A DNA stretch of 64,000 bases from an uncultured Eubacteriales bacterium (GCA_905207235.1 CAJLKN010000008.1:33548-97547), one strand, 5' to 3'. Numbered from the stretch's first letter, positions 9,468 through 17,961 are shown. Made by a program: numbers and translations. Notes: generated from the sequence alone by a model not told the origin.

Positions 9468-10364
9468 ATGTACCACATAATAATCAACTCCAACAGAATA
9501 AAAGGCAGAGCCGTGCGCAAGCTGGAAGCGGTTAAAAACGTGTTCGACAGGGCGGGCAAAAAATACTGCCTGTACTTTACGCAATATGCGGGACACGCGC
9601 GCGACATCGCCGCAGAACTGACGCGCGGAAATGAAAAAGTGAGCATAATTGCGATGGGCGGCGACGGAACGCTGCACGAAGTTCTCAACGGAATACGCGA
9701 CATATCCCTGTGCGAACTGGGAATAATACCCGCGGGTAGCGGCAACGATTTCGCCGCGGCGATAGGCATTCCCGCAGACGCAAAATACGCGGCGCAGATT
9801 ATTGCTTTCAAAGCGCCCTCTAAAATAGATTACATCGAGCTTTCAAGCGGTCTGCGCTCCATAAACGCCGTCGGTTGCGGAATGGACGCGGACATAATAA
9901 AAAACGTGATGAAAAGCGACAAGCTGGGCAAAAGCAAATACATATTCGGCTTTCTCAAAAGCGTTTTCACATACAAGGCGAGACCCTTTACGATAATACG
10001 CGAAGACGGCACGGCGACAGATTACAACGGTCTGCTTGCCTGCCTGGGCAACGGCTGTCAGATAGGCGCGGGAATAAAACTTTTTCCCGAAGCGCAGGTC
10101 GATGACGGCTTTATGGATTTTCTCATAGTGGATTACATTTCGCCGTTCAGGGCGCTTATCGCCTTCATAAAACTGTTCTTCGGCAAGCTGGACACCGTCA
10201 AAGGCGTTACAAAAATACGTTGCAGAAAGGCAACTATTATTCCCCGCTGCGAAAAAATTACCGTTCAGGCGGAGGGCGAACTTTACGAAACGGAGGGCGG
10301 ATATCCGCTGACCGCCGAGCTCGTCCGCGGAAAACTTTTATTCTATCTACCGCATAATGATTGA
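9468..10364 (+). CDS. Diacylglycerol/lipid kinase, DagK/YegS family
   Basis: A 298-residue soluble lipid kinase that phosphorylates diacylglycerol or a related lipid, feeding phospholipid recycling. The start MYHIIINSN matches the family's first strand. The nucleotide site AMGGDGTLHEVLNGI follows at about residues 61-75 and PAGSGNDFAAAIG near residue 85-97. The C-terminal beta domain is complete. An upstream in-frame ATG at 9420 is possible but lengthens the protein beyond the usual beginning. The next gene overlaps its end by 8 bases, so the two are translationally coupled. Confidence 0.88.
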   Translation: MYHIIINSNRIKGRAVRKLEAVKNVFDRAGKKYCLYFTQYAGHARDIAAELTRGNEKVSIIAMGGDGTLHEVLNGIRDISLCELGIIPAGSGNDFAAAIGIPADAKYAAQIIAFKAPSKIDYIELSSGLRSINAVGCGMDADIIKNVMKSDKLGKSKYIFGFLKSVFTYKARPFTIIREDGTATDYNGLLACLGNGCQIGAGIKLFPEAQVDDGFMDFLIVDYISPFRALIAFIKLFFGKLDTVKGVTKIRCRKATIIPRCEKITVQAEGELYETEGGYPLTAELVRGKLLFYLPHND

Positions 10365-11427
10365 AAAATATTACAGGCGCATGCTCGAGAGCGTGCCGTC
10401 GGGACTGATAGTTACCGACCGCAATTTAAAAGTTATTTATACGAACGCGGCTTTCAAAGCGCTGTTCCCCTCCACCGCTTCGCGCGGAAGTCTGGGGAAA
10501 ATTGTCGGCTGCAAACGCGATTTCAGGCTGTGCGGCTCTTCCGACTGCGCAAAAAGATGCTCGCTTTTGCAGGCGTTCGAAGATGCGCTGTATTCGGGCA
10601 GACAGACGATGCAGAGGGTAAGGCTGACGCTCAACGGCGAGGACGGCGAAAGGGAGCTTTCCTTCGCCCTGACGGTCGAACCGCTCGGCGACGGACTGTG
10701 CATGGGCATAATAGACGACGCACTCGAAACCGAAATTGCCAGCGAACTGCGCTCGGCGCGCAGCATTCAGCAAAAACTTCTGCCCGCGGGCAAGTGGGTT
10801 GCGGGCAAGAGATATTCTTACATGTATATCCCCTGCCGCGAGATAGGCGGCGACCTGCCCGAAATATTTGCCGTGGGAAACAGCGCGTGCGGAGTTATAG
10901 CCGACGTTTCGGGCAAAGGTATTTCCGCAGGAATGCTGACGGCATTCGTCAAAGCGGCGTATGACAAGACGGCTTATTCGCCCGCGCAGGCGATAGCCTC
11001 GCTTTCGTCGCGCTTCCGCGAGCTCAACCTTGACGAAAAAAATTACGTAACCGTAGCCGCGGCTCGCATAGACGAAACGAGCATAACCTATTCTATGGCG
11101 GGGCACAACGTGCCCATTCTTCTCAAATCGGGCGGAGGAATTACGCGCATTATGCTCAACTCCCCTCCCGTTTCCAACTGGTTCGATAACCCGCGTTACT
11201 TCGAGGACGTAATACCCTACAAAAAGGGCGACATACTCGCACTGCTCACCGACGGCGTTACCGAATGTAAAAACGAACAGGGCGAAATGTTCGGCGTGGA
11301 AGGCGCGATACGCACCCTCTCTTACGCGAGGACGGGCGAAGAGTTCATAAAAGACCTCGAAGCCAACCTTAAAAACTTTTGCCGCAATTTAAACGACGAC
11401 ATAACGGCGATAGCCTTCGACCTTTAA
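10357..11427 (+). CDS. PAS domain-SpoIIE (PP2C) serine phosphatase
   Basis: A 356-residue signalling protein. Residues 1-120 form a PAS sensor domain (SGLIVTDRNLKVIYTNAAF). It carries a conserved-looking cluster of five Cys between about residues 49 and 69 (C-x6-C-x5-C-x3-C pattern in GCKRDFRLCGSSDCAKRC), suggesting a metal, Fe-S or redox sensor. Residues 160-356 form a SpoIIE/RsbU-type PP2C phosphatase with EIGGDLPE, ADVSGKGISAGM, SMAGHNVP and TDGVTE carrying the metal-binding Asp residues. It would dephosphorylate an anti-sigma antagonist-like protein, but none is encoded nearby. It overlaps the lipid kinase gene by 8 bases. Confidence 0.85.
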   Translation: MIEKYYRRMLESVPSGLIVTDRNLKVIYTNAAFKALFPSTASRGSLGKIVGCKRDFRLCGSSDCAKRCSLLQAFEDALYSGRQTMQRVRLTLNGEDGERELSFALTVEPLGDGLCMGIIDDALETEIASELRSARSIQQKLLPAGKWVAGKRYSYMYIPCREIGGDLPEIFAVGNSACGVIADVSGKGISAGMLTAFVKAAYDKTAYSPAQAIASLSSRFRELNLDEKNYVTVAAARIDETSITYSMAGHNVPILLKSGGGITRIMLNSPPVSNWFDNPRYFEDVIPYKKGDILALLTDGVTECKNEQGEMFGVEGAIRTLSYARTGEEFIKDLEANLKNFCRNLNDDITAIAFDL

Positions 11428-11445
11428 AATTATTTTATAAAACAA

Positions 11446-11480
11446 GCCGCCCGCGGAAAATTTTTCCGCGGGCGGCTTTT
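11446..11480 (+). terminator. Terminator after the PAS-SpoIIE gene
   Basis: A 15-base-pair GC-rich stem (11446-11460 with 11462-11476) followed by TTTT. Confidence 0.85.
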
Positions 11481-11552
11481 AAATTAAACCTTATAAATCA
11501 AAACATAAATTTCATGCCGTCTGCAAGATATGCAACATGCACAGACTTTTGA

Positions 11553-12362
11553 TTATTTTATCTGCGAAAAGAGCACATCCTCGAACTGAACGCCGTAGCT
11601 GTGCCCCTCCTGCGTCGCTTTGAGGCAATCGGCAACCAGTCTGCCAGCTTCGGCACACGCACTCTCCATGCTTGCGCCGTTGAGATAGCGGGCGGTGAAC
11701 GCCGCTGCGAAGATATCGCCCGTGCCGTGCGAAAATTTAGGCACTTTTTCATCCATGACATAGCTGAAAGCGCCGTCTTTGAATATGCACTCGCCGATTT
11801 TTCCGCCGAGTTCAACGCCCGTTATGACGACCGCCGCCCCAGTGAGCACGTTGAGCCTGAATGCGATATTTTCGATATACTGCCTGTCGTAAGAAGTTTT
11901 GTACTCCTCTCCGAGCAGATAGCACGCCTCGGTCAGATTGGGTAAAATTACGTCGGCGCGCCTTAAAAGTTTTGCCATCGCCGCCACATACTGCCCGTCG
12001 AACCCGCCGTAAAGTTTTCCGTTGTCGCCGAACGCGGGGTCGATTATGACGGGCGCGTGAGGCTCGGAAAACTCGTCAAATGCGCGTTCGCACAAATCCA
12101 TTATAGAAACTTTGCCGAGATATCCCAAAAGAAACGCCGAAAACTTTATGTCGTTTTTCTTCCAGTTATCGAAGATGACGGGTATTTCGTCGGTCAGATC
12201 GAGATACGACCAGCTTTTGAACATTGTATGATTGGACAGCACCGCCGTGGGAAGTATTGCCGCCTCCACGCCGTAGTGCGAAAGCACGGGCAGAGCCACC
12301 GTAAGCGAGCACTGCCCCACGCAGGATAAATCCTGCACAGTCAGAATTTTTTTACCGTTCAC
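11553..12362 (-). CDS. Pyridoxal/pyridoxamine kinase, PfkB fold
   Basis: A 269-residue vitamin B6 salvage kinase that phosphorylates pyridoxal, pyridoxine or pyridoxamine with ATP. Family marks are KKILTVQDLSCVGQCSL at the N-terminus, VIIDPAFGDNGK, VILPNLTEAC and, near the end, the anion-hole/catalytic segment KFSHGTGDIFAAAF. I place the start at GTG 12362, which has AAGGA 10 bases upstream. A TTG 30 bases earlier in frame has no site. The GTG overlaps the stop of a short upstream frame (12359-12412). It is a single-gene transcript on the minus strand. Confidence 0.85.
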   Translation of the reverse strand: MNGKKILTVQDLSCVGQCSLTVALPVLSHYGVEAAILPTAVLSNHTMFKSWSYLDLTDEIPVIFDNWKKNDIKFSAFLLGYLGKVSIMDLCERAFDEFSEPHAPVIIDPAFGDNGKLYGGFDGQYVAAMAKLLRRADVILPNLTEACYLLGEEYKTSYDRQYIENIAFRLNVLTGAAVVITGVELGGKIGECIFKDGAFSYVMDEKVPKFSHGTGDIFAAAFTARYLNGASMESACAEAGRLVADCLKATQEGHSYGVQFEDVLFSQIK

Positions 12363-12412
12363 TTTTGTCTTTTCCTTAAATAAATTGCGCAATGCGCTTT
12401 TTTATAACGCAT
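12359..12412 (-). CDS. Possible 17-residue leader peptide of the pyridoxal kinase gene
   Basis: ATG 12412 is preceded by AAAGGTGAT at 8-base spacing, a good ribosome site. The frame encodes a 17-residue, Lys/Arg-rich peptide. Its TGA stop overlaps the GTG start of the kinase as GTGA. That arrangement is typical of translational coupling. Whether the peptide itself has a role cannot be read. Confidence 0.45.
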   Translation of the reverse strand: MRYKKAHCAIYLRKRQK

Positions 12413-12491
12413 TTTATATTATCACCTTTCTAACATTAAAGCTATGCCCAATTCGATACTTTTTTATAATACCAGATTGTTGCAATAAAAT

Positions 12492-12657
12492 AAAAAAAAG
12501 CGCCTGCACGCGATGTGTGCAGGCGCCTTTTTAATATGGAGAGAAAATATTGAAAACTCATGATGAGCGTGTATGCCGCGGAATTGCCCGACCCGCGCGT
12601 TTTATGCGCGCCCGATCGGTTCCTTTTTGTGGTAAACGAATTTTTCCTTCCGTTTAC
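12492..12657 (-). ncRNA. Structured non-coding RNA, 6S-like
   Basis: A minus-strand transcript with a possible promoter TTTAGA-N16-TATATT (12686-12691, 12664-12669). It ends in a perfect 10-base-pair terminator (12500-12509 with 12517-12526) and eight T (12492-12499). The first bases pair with those just before the terminator: ATATG with CATAT, and GGAAGGAAAA with TTTTCTCTCC at 9 of 10 positions. They enclose an open region and a long central GC hairpin (GCGCG/CGCGC within GGAA...TTCC). A closing stem, large bubble and terminal hairpin at about 165 bases is the shape of 6S RNA. The identity is inferred from shape, not from sequence match. Confidence 0.5.
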
Positions 12658-12765
12658 ATATATAATATAAACCGTATTTGTAAAATCTAAAATCATTTTT
12701 TGTGAAAATTTCGTAATAAATTGGCGAAATAACGATATTTTTTGTTATTTTTGATTAGCGGCAAT

Positions 12766-12790
12766 AAAAATGCCGCGCTGAACGCGCGGC
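12766..12790 (-). terminator. radC terminator
   Basis: Stem GCCGCGC/GCGCGGC (12772-12778 with 12784-12790) followed on the minus strand by ATTTTT. Confidence 0.75.
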
Positions 12791-12835
12791 TCGACAAAAT
12801 TTTTTATTTAAATCTGTAAAACGGGCACACAAATT

Positions 12836-13537
12836 TTATGTGGCGAAAAAGTTTCCGACCGAACAGTTGCTCTTTATTTTCTCCAACCTGTCCGTCATAA
12901 AATAGCTGAATATGCCGTCGGTATCCGAATAAATGCAGTGATCGTACAGCCTTACGTTGTTCAAACTGCAAATAAGCTGAACCTTGCCCGTTATATCGTC
13001 GTCCGCGGACGAGGGCGCCGACGGACAATTTATGTGATTGTGCGCCATATAGACGCCGTAAGGCTTGTGCACGGATATAATTTTTGTTATCTCCTCGGGG
13101 CGCACCTCCACTTTGTTGGCATCCTTGTCGCTGAAAGAAAATATGCGCCTGACTTTGCCGTTTTTATCCATAAGGTAAAATTCGAGCGTTTCGGAAGATT
13201 TGCCCCTGAAACGGGCGCAGACGAAATCTTTGAACTGCGCAATATTTTTTATGACGGCAAAACCTTCGCACCTGTTGCCGAGATTGAGGCACTCGCCTAT
13301 GCATTTAAGATAGAGCGCGACGTTCTCCCCAACGCCTTCGACGAGGCAAAGTTCGTCTATGTCCGCGTTGAGAACCTCGTTTATGCTCGAAAAACGCGAT
13401 AAAAGCGCGTGAGCGACGGGATTGACGTTTTTGCGAGGATAGGCGTTGAACAGCAGAATTTCAAGAATTTCGTGTTCGAAAAGGTTATCCCCGCTCTTTA
13501 ATTTTTCCAGAAGACGCCTGCGGTGCCCTTCGTGCAT
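12836..13537 (-). CDS. radC: RadC-like JAB-domain protein
   Basis: A 233-residue protein. The N-terminal part has a helix-hairpin-helix-like region (DIDELCLVEGVGENVALYLK, about residues 58-77). The C-terminal JAB/MPN domain carries the metal motif AHNHINCPSAPSSADDDIT. The usual family sequence is HNHPSG with a distant S and D, so the metal ligands are kept although the Pro-Ser-Gly is changed. RadC proteins are common near housekeeping genes, but their role in DNA repair is not established. The ribosome site GGGGTGG precedes the ATG. Confidence 0.85.
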   Translation of the reverse strand: MHEGHRRRLLEKLKSGDNLFEHEILEILLFNAYPRKNVNPVAHALLSRFSSINEVLNADIDELCLVEGVGENVALYLKCIGECLNLGNRCEGFAVIKNIAQFKDFVCARFRGKSSETLEFYLMDKNGKVRRIFSFSDKDANKVEVRPEEITKIISVHKPYGVYMAHNHINCPSAPSSADDDITGKVQLICSLNNVRLYDHCIYSDTDGIFSYFMTDRLEKIKSNCSVGNFFAT

Positions 13538-13586
13538 TTGTAAGCCACCCCTTAAACATTTATTTTAAAAAACAGCCTGAATTTAT

Positions 13587-13615
13587 TTTACCACAAAACA
13601 GAAAAAGTGTATAAT
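13587..13615 (+). promoter_or_regulatory. pepV promoter
   Basis: TTTACC (13587-13592), 17-base spacer, TATAAT (13610-13615). The longest pepV frame would start inside this -10 box, which supports the start at 13649. Confidence 0.7.
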
Positions 13616-13648
13616 GATTTCACTCTTAAATTAAGACAAGGAAGAAAT

Positions 13649-14905
13649 ATGGCAAATTATTTTAACGATATAGTAAAAAATCTTTCACAGGCGATAAAAT
13701 ACAACTCCGCGCAGGCTCCCGCAAAGGAAGGCATGCCCTTCGGCGAGGGCGCGGCGAAGTGCCTCGACTTTTATCTTTCGCTCGCCGATTTCATGGGCTT
13801 TGAAACAAAGAACTATGACAATTACGTAGGCGAAGTGTGCTGGGGCAGCGGAAAGGACTTTGCCGTGCTCGCCCACCTCGACGTTGTGCCCGCAGGCAGC
13901 GGCTGGGAGCACGACCCCTTCGGCGGCGAAGTTGACGAAACCGCCAAAAAAATCTGGGGCAGGGGCACTATGGACGACAAGGGACCCGCAATGATTGCGC
14001 TTTACGCCATGAAAGCGCTTTTGGACGAAGGTTTTAAGCCCTCGCGCAGAATAAAACTCATACTCGGCTGCAACGAGGAGACGGGCTGGGCGTGCATAGA
14101 CCACTACAACAAAGTGGCAAAGATGCCCGAGGAAGGTATTTCGCCCGACGCAGACTTCCCCGTAATTTACGCCGAAAAAGGCATACTTCAGGTTAAGTTT
14201 TCCTTCCCCGCCGCAGGCGCAGCGTTCAGCGGACTTACGGGCGGAAACAGACCCAACATGGTGTGCGATTATTGCGAAGCGACCGCCGCTGTCGATAAAG
14301 AAAAACTTGAAAAACTCGGAATGAGCGCCGAAGGCGAAAAGGTTATATCACGCGGCAAGAGCGCGCACGGCTCCACCCCCGACAAGGGCATAAACGCTAT
14401 CGCGCCCATGCTTGAATACCTCAACCTCACCGAAATTAAAAAATCGCTGTTCGACGAATATATGGGGCTCAAAGGCATGAAGGACAGCACGGGACCCCTC
14501 ACCTTCTCGCCCAACCTCATAGAGCAGATCGGCGACGAAATTTTTGTAACCTGCGACATACGCTATCCCGCGACATTTGCAAAGAGCAAAGTTACCGACG
14601 TACTCGACGCGCGCGCAGTTAAGTATGAAATTCTGCACGACCAGGCTCCCCTTTTCAACGACGCGGAAAGCCCGCTTATAAGCACCCTGCTCAACGTTTA
14701 CAACAAAGTTACTGGCAAAAACGCCCGCCCCATAGCCATAGGCGGCGGAACTTACGCCAGGGCGCTCAAATACGGCGCGGCATTCGGTCCCGAAGAGGAA
14801 GGCGAAGAGAGCACAATTCATCAGGCGAACGAATACATCACATTCGAAAAGATAGAAAAGTGCTTTGAAATTTACAAACTCGCACTCAAAGAGCTTTGCG
14901 GCTGA
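13649..14905 (+). CDS. pepV: Dipeptidase PepV, M20 family
   Basis: A 418-residue cytoplasmic zinc dipeptidase that completes peptide use by splitting dipeptides. Zinc and catalytic motifs are present: LAHLDVVPAGSGWEHDPFGG, GRGTMDDKGPAMIALYAMKA and GCNEETGWACIDHY. Later come SAHGSTPDKGINA and a C-terminal GGGTYARALK and STIHQANEYI. The ATG at 13649 follows AAGGAAG at ideal spacing. It is transcribed alone from a clear promoter. Confidence 0.93.
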   Translation: MANYFNDIVKNLSQAIKYNSAQAPAKEGMPFGEGAAKCLDFYLSLADFMGFETKNYDNYVGEVCWGSGKDFAVLAHLDVVPAGSGWEHDPFGGEVDETAKKIWGRGTMDDKGPAMIALYAMKALLDEGFKPSRRIKLILGCNEETGWACIDHYNKVAKMPEEGISPDADFPVIYAEKGILQVKFSFPAAGAAFSGLTGGNRPNMVCDYCEATAAVDKEKLEKLGMSAEGEKVISRGKSAHGSTPDKGINAIAPMLEYLNLTEIKKSLFDEYMGLKGMKDSTGPLTFSPNLIEQIGDEIFVTCDIRYPATFAKSKVTDVLDARAVKYEILHDQAPLFNDAESPLISTLLNVYNKVTGKNARPIAIGGGTYARALKYGAAFGPEEEGEESTIHQANEYITFEKIEKCFEIYKLALKELCG

Positions 14906-14975
14906 AATTTATTAAAAAGCCGCTCCCTTTGAAGTCTTTAACGCATAAGAAAACATTTAAGGCGACAAATTGAAT

Positions 14976-15012
14976 AAAAACGCGGCGGAGCGCTATATAT
15001 GCGCTCCGCCGC
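14976..15012 (-). terminator. Terminator of the SGNH hydrolase/small membrane protein operon
   Basis: A 12-base-pair stem (14982-14993 with 15001-15012) followed on the minus strand by TTTTT. Confidence 0.8.
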
Positions 15013-15019
15013 TTATATT

Positions 15020-15235
15020 TTATTGTTTTTCATCTTCTTTTTCGCTCTTTAAAGCCTTATCAAGGCGGGAAATCTCGCAAAGCACCGGAATAGCTGCGCC
15101 GAATGCCGCCGCAACGGCGATTATTCCGACAAAACTGAACACCGCCATATAAACGACGCCCGCAACCATAATTATTCCGAGTATTATAAGCGAAACGATA
15201 AGTATCTTTCTCAACACACAATTTTTCATATGCAT
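15020..15235 (-). CDS. Small two-helix membrane protein
   Basis: 71 residues with two hydrophobic segments (about residues 10-33 and 34-52) and a charged Lys/Glu-rich tail, so probably a hairpin in the membrane. I recognise no family. It begins 18 bases after the SGNH hydrolase stop and is followed by a terminator, so it is the second gene of that operon. The ATG could be at 15235 or 15229; neither has a strong ribosome site. Confidence 0.55.
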   Translation of the reverse strand: MHMKNCVLRKILIVSLIILGIIMVAGVVYMAVFSFVGIIAVAAAFGAAIPVLCEISRLDKALKSEKEDEKQ

Positions 15236-15253
15236 ATGGCGATATTTTTACCT

Positions 15254-15862
15254 TTACATGAGGTGTTTTCTTATAGCTTTTATCGCCGTGTTGGCTATAA
15301 TATCCGAACCCTCGAACGTGGGATGAACGCCGTCTTCGGCGTACTGCGAATAATGAGTGCTTATGCACAGCCCGTTGAACATTTCGTCGTAGGCGACGAA
15401 TTCGTCGCACATTTCCACGCATACGCGGTGAATAATGTCGAGCTCCTTTTCAAAGAGAGGGCGCATGCGCTTTTTGTCGGGCGCAGGCAACAGGAAGGGT
15501 TCGAGGAATATCACCACTATGCCCGCATCCTTGAGCTTTTTGATGAGCAACCTCAAATCGCGCTCGAACTGCGCGAGGTTCAATTCCTTGCCGTATTTGA
15601 ATTTGTGTATTACGTTGTTTATGCCTATCATTATAACAACGGCGTCGGGCGAATAGTCTATTACATCCTTCTGGACGCGCGCGAGAAGGTCGCACACTTC
15701 GTTGCCCGTTATGCCCTTGTTTATGAGAGATATATCCATATCGGGATAAATGGGTCTGAGCTTGTCCGCAAGAATTTTGACGTATCCGTTGCCGAGAGAA
15801 TTCTCGTCGTTTCTGTCCCTGTCGCAATCGGTTATGGAGTCGCCGAAGAACACAATTTTCAT
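15254..15862 (-). CDS. SGNH/GDSL-family hydrolase
   Basis: A 202-residue hydrolase of the lipase/esterase superfamily. Block I is FFGDSITD with the nucleophilic Ser, block II has the Gly in NKGITGNEV, block III is GINNV with the oxyanion Asn, and block V is DGVHPTFEG with the catalytic Asp and His. There is no signal peptide, so it acts in the cytoplasm, possibly removing acyl groups from sugars or lipids. The substrate is unknown. Confidence 0.85.
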   Translation of the reverse strand: MKIVFFGDSITDCDRDRNDENSLGNGYVKILADKLRPIYPDMDISLINKGITGNEVCDLLARVQKDVIDYSPDAVVIMIGINNVIHKFKYGKELNLAQFERDLRLLIKKLKDAGIVVIFLEPFLLPAPDKKRMRPLFEKELDIIHRVCVEMCDEFVAYDEMFNGLCISTHYSQYAEDGVHPTFEGSDIIANTAIKAIRKHLM

Positions 15863-16027
15863 ATTAACCCTCTTTGTTTTTGTTGTTTTATTTTAACACA
15901 CCCCATTTATATTTGCAAGCGCGCGAACAAAATTTATCGGCATATTTTTAGTCCGCAATCAGGAAAAAATCAAACCGTACTTCTTCCCGCCCAAACAACT
16001 CAGCAAAGTGCTTTGCATTAAAAATAA

Positions 16028-16062
16028 AAGAACAGAGAAGACAAAACGTCTTCTCTGTTCTT
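16028..16062 (-). terminator. tRNA-Ser terminator
   Basis: A 15-base-pair stem (16028-16042 with 16048-16062) directly behind the tRNA, followed on the minus strand by a T-rich stretch. Confidence 0.8.
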
Positions 16063-16153
16063 TGGCGCGGATGGCGAGATTTGAACTCGCGCTACGGTTT
16101 CCCGTACTACTCCCTTAGCAGGGGAGCCCCTTGAGCCACTTGGGTACATCCGC
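16063..16153 (-). tRNA. tRNA-Ser(GCU)
   Basis: A 91-base gene including an encoded CCA end. The acceptor stem GCGGATG/CATCCGC pairs perfectly. The anticodon loop reads CTGCTAA, giving GCU for AGC/AGU serine codons. A long variable arm (GTACGGGAAACCGTAC region) and GTTCAAATC T loop are typical of serine tRNA. Confidence 0.97.
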
Positions 16154-16210
16154 AGGCCTGCAATGTCTGCGCGCCGACGGCGCACATATACTGTTTCACA
16201 ACGCTAAAAC

Positions 16211-16239
16211 AATATATCACACTTTAAGCCGTTTGTCAA
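16211..16239 (-). promoter_or_regulatory. tRNA-Ser promoter
   Basis: TTGACA (16234-16239), 17-base spacer, TATATT (16211-16216) on the minus strand. Confidence 0.8.
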
Positions 16240-16323
16240 AACATTAAATAATCGTTTGAGAAATTTGATTAAATATTTTTCTGCCCCTTGCTCCGTTCCT
16301 CCGCGCCGCAACTTTTAAGTCGG

Positions 16324-17118
16324 TCAACTTTCCTCGAAGGACCTGATAAGCTCCTGCTTCCTGCTCTTTTCCGCCCTGTTTATTCTGCCGGACGCCCATT
16401 CGCACACGGACAGCGCGTAAATTACCATGACCGCGGTTACAATACCCGTATATGAACGCAGAAACATGACGAATGCGCCCGCTCCCGCTATTTCAAAGCC
16501 GTTGTACCGACCTATCACGTCGGAATAACTTACGGCGAGGGCGTCTTGCGAGAGGTTGGCATCTCCCTGCGTAATATATTTGACTTCTCCGTCCTCGCTC
16601 GGGACAATGCCGACTATGCGGTGAATAATGATTATATCCCCGGGCGCGACGTAAGCTATCACATCATACAAGTTAAGCTCGGACTGCCCGACTTTTTCGA
16701 GAAAAATTACGGAATTTTCGCCGAAGCCCCCGACCGCCGAAGATATGTTTTCTGCGTGTTCGTTGAGCGGATTTACATAGCTCATCGAGCCCGAAGCAAC
16801 GACGAGCGCGGAGACTGGCATGCCGAGTTTGCCGCGGGTGTGCACCGACAGGGAAACGAGCACGCACAATATTACGGCAATAAGCAAAGCCGCATAAAAC
16901 AGCATGCCGAACGCAATTTTTATCGCCCGCAAAATTTTGTGCCTTGCGGGGTGGGCTTTTATTGAAGCGATTTTGCCGTTTATCTTTGCGTCGCTACCGC
17001 CCGAAGTTACTTTTTCAACTTCTTTTCTGACCGACTGCCTGCACAAAATTGTGAAGCAGAGCATTATAACAAATCCCGCCGCGGCACAGACCGCGGCGGC
17101 AACTATATCAGCCGCCAT
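16324..17118 (-). CDS. sipW: Signal peptidase I, SipW (ER-type)
   Basis: 264 residues with hydrophobic segments near residues 3-25, 69-92 and 220-240. The catalytic Ser lies in ASGSMSY, and the general base is His in IIIHRIVGI rather than the Lys of ordinary bacterial signal peptidases; a TQGDAN segment supplies the Asp. This Ser-His-Asp form is the SipW type, which in Bacillus specifically matures biofilm proteins such as TasA. The gene starts 7 bases after the stop of a TasA-like gene, and is co-transcribed with it, so that protein is very likely its substrate. The long N-terminal domain before the core is unusual in length. Confidence 0.9.
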   Translation of the reverse strand: MAADIVAAAVCAAAGFVIMLCFTILCRQSVRKEVEKVTSGGSDAKINGKIASIKAHPARHKILRAIKIAFGMLFYAALLIAVILCVLVSLSVHTRGKLGMPVSALVVASGSMSYVNPLNEHAENISSAVGGFGENSVIFLEKVGQSELNLYDVIAYVAPGDIIIIHRIVGIVPSEDGEVKYITQGDANLSQDALAVSYSDVIGRYNGFEIAGAGAFVMFLRSYTGIVTAVMVIYALSVCEWASGRINRAEKSRKQELIRSFEES

Positions 17119-17125
17119 ACAGCTT

Positions 17126-17884
17126 TCAGTTCTCCGACTGCGGCGTAAATTTTATGGTATATCTGACGTCTTCAAGGCATGCGGCAATATACGCGAGCGT
17201 ATCGGCCGCCTCTATCCTGTCCTTTGCCGAAGTCAGATCTTTGTATTTATAGTAAGGATTTTCGCCGCCGAACAATTCTCCCCAGCTAAAAGTTATGGTA
17301 ATCTCGGCCGTGCACGAACTCTGCGAAGTGCCCGAAAAGGAGAAAACGCCGTCGGCGTAGGAAAGGTCGGACCCCTCGCCGACTTTTACCGAAATATGCG
17401 CAGCCGACGCGTCCGAAATAAAGCCTTGCGCAACCGCGCTTTCATAGCTCGCCTGCCCACCGTCGTAGAGCGAAAGCCCCTCCACCGTCTCCGAATAAGA
17501 AGAAAAAGGCGACGAATAAACGGCGCCGCTCTTGCCGTCCGAAACGGATATGCCCAGCGCAAACGACGAGCCCTCGGCATAGTTGCTGAATGTAAAATGA
17601 TATACGAGTGAAAGATTTTCGCTTGAAGCGCCGTCGGAATACAGCCAGCCCGTGCCGTCCGCGGCCTCGGAAGGCGCGCCGTAACTTAAAGACTGATTGC
17701 CCTCGCCATCGCCCACGGTAACCGAAGTTATGTTGTCGATAACTCCGTCCACGGTTACGTTGCCGCTCAGCTCGGGCGCGTGCGAACCCGTGATAACCCA
17801 GGCAGAATAGCCTACTCCTGCGATACATGCGACGGATAAAAGCGCTATGACCGCAGTAAACATTTTTCCCGTAAACAGTTTCAT
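17126..17884 (-). CDS. TasA/CalY-like secreted protein, SipW substrate
   Basis: A 252-residue secreted protein. The signal peptide (MKLFTGKMFTAVIALLSVA and on) ends in GVGYSAWVI, close to the G-x-x-x-AW/AF pattern seen in SipW-dependent precursors. The mature part is rich in Ser, Gly and aromatic residues with beta-strand character and almost no Lys until the last 40 residues. In Bacillus, TasA and CalY build biofilm fibres; a similar matrix role is inferred here. It is the first gene of a two-gene unit with sipW and has a good AGAGGA ribosome site. A large GC palindrome lies in its upstream region. Confidence 0.75.
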   Translation of the reverse strand: MKLFTGKMFTAVIALLSVACIAGVGYSAWVITGSHAPELSGNVTVDGVIDNITSVTVGDGEGNQSLSYGAPSEAADGTGWLYSDGASSENLSLVYHFTFSNYAEGSSFALGISVSDGKSGAVYSSPFSSYSETVEGLSLYDGGQASYESAVAQGFISDASAAHISVKVGEGSDLSYADGVFSFSGTSQSSCTAEITITFSWGELFGGENPYYKYKDLTSAKDRIEAADTLAYIAACLEDVRYTIKFTPQSEN

Positions 17885-17961
17885 AGTTCCTCTTTCGTAA
17901 CGCTCCGCAATTAAACCTTTCCCCGCAACGCCTGCGGAGCCACTCCTTATTTATTCTTTTT

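Noticed and set aside
12442..12696. 84-codon minus-strand frame
   Set aside because: It crosses a promoter, a structured RNA and a terminator hairpin.
15230..16021. 263-codon plus-strand frame
   Set aside because: It runs antisense to a clear SGNH hydrolase gene and has no family features.
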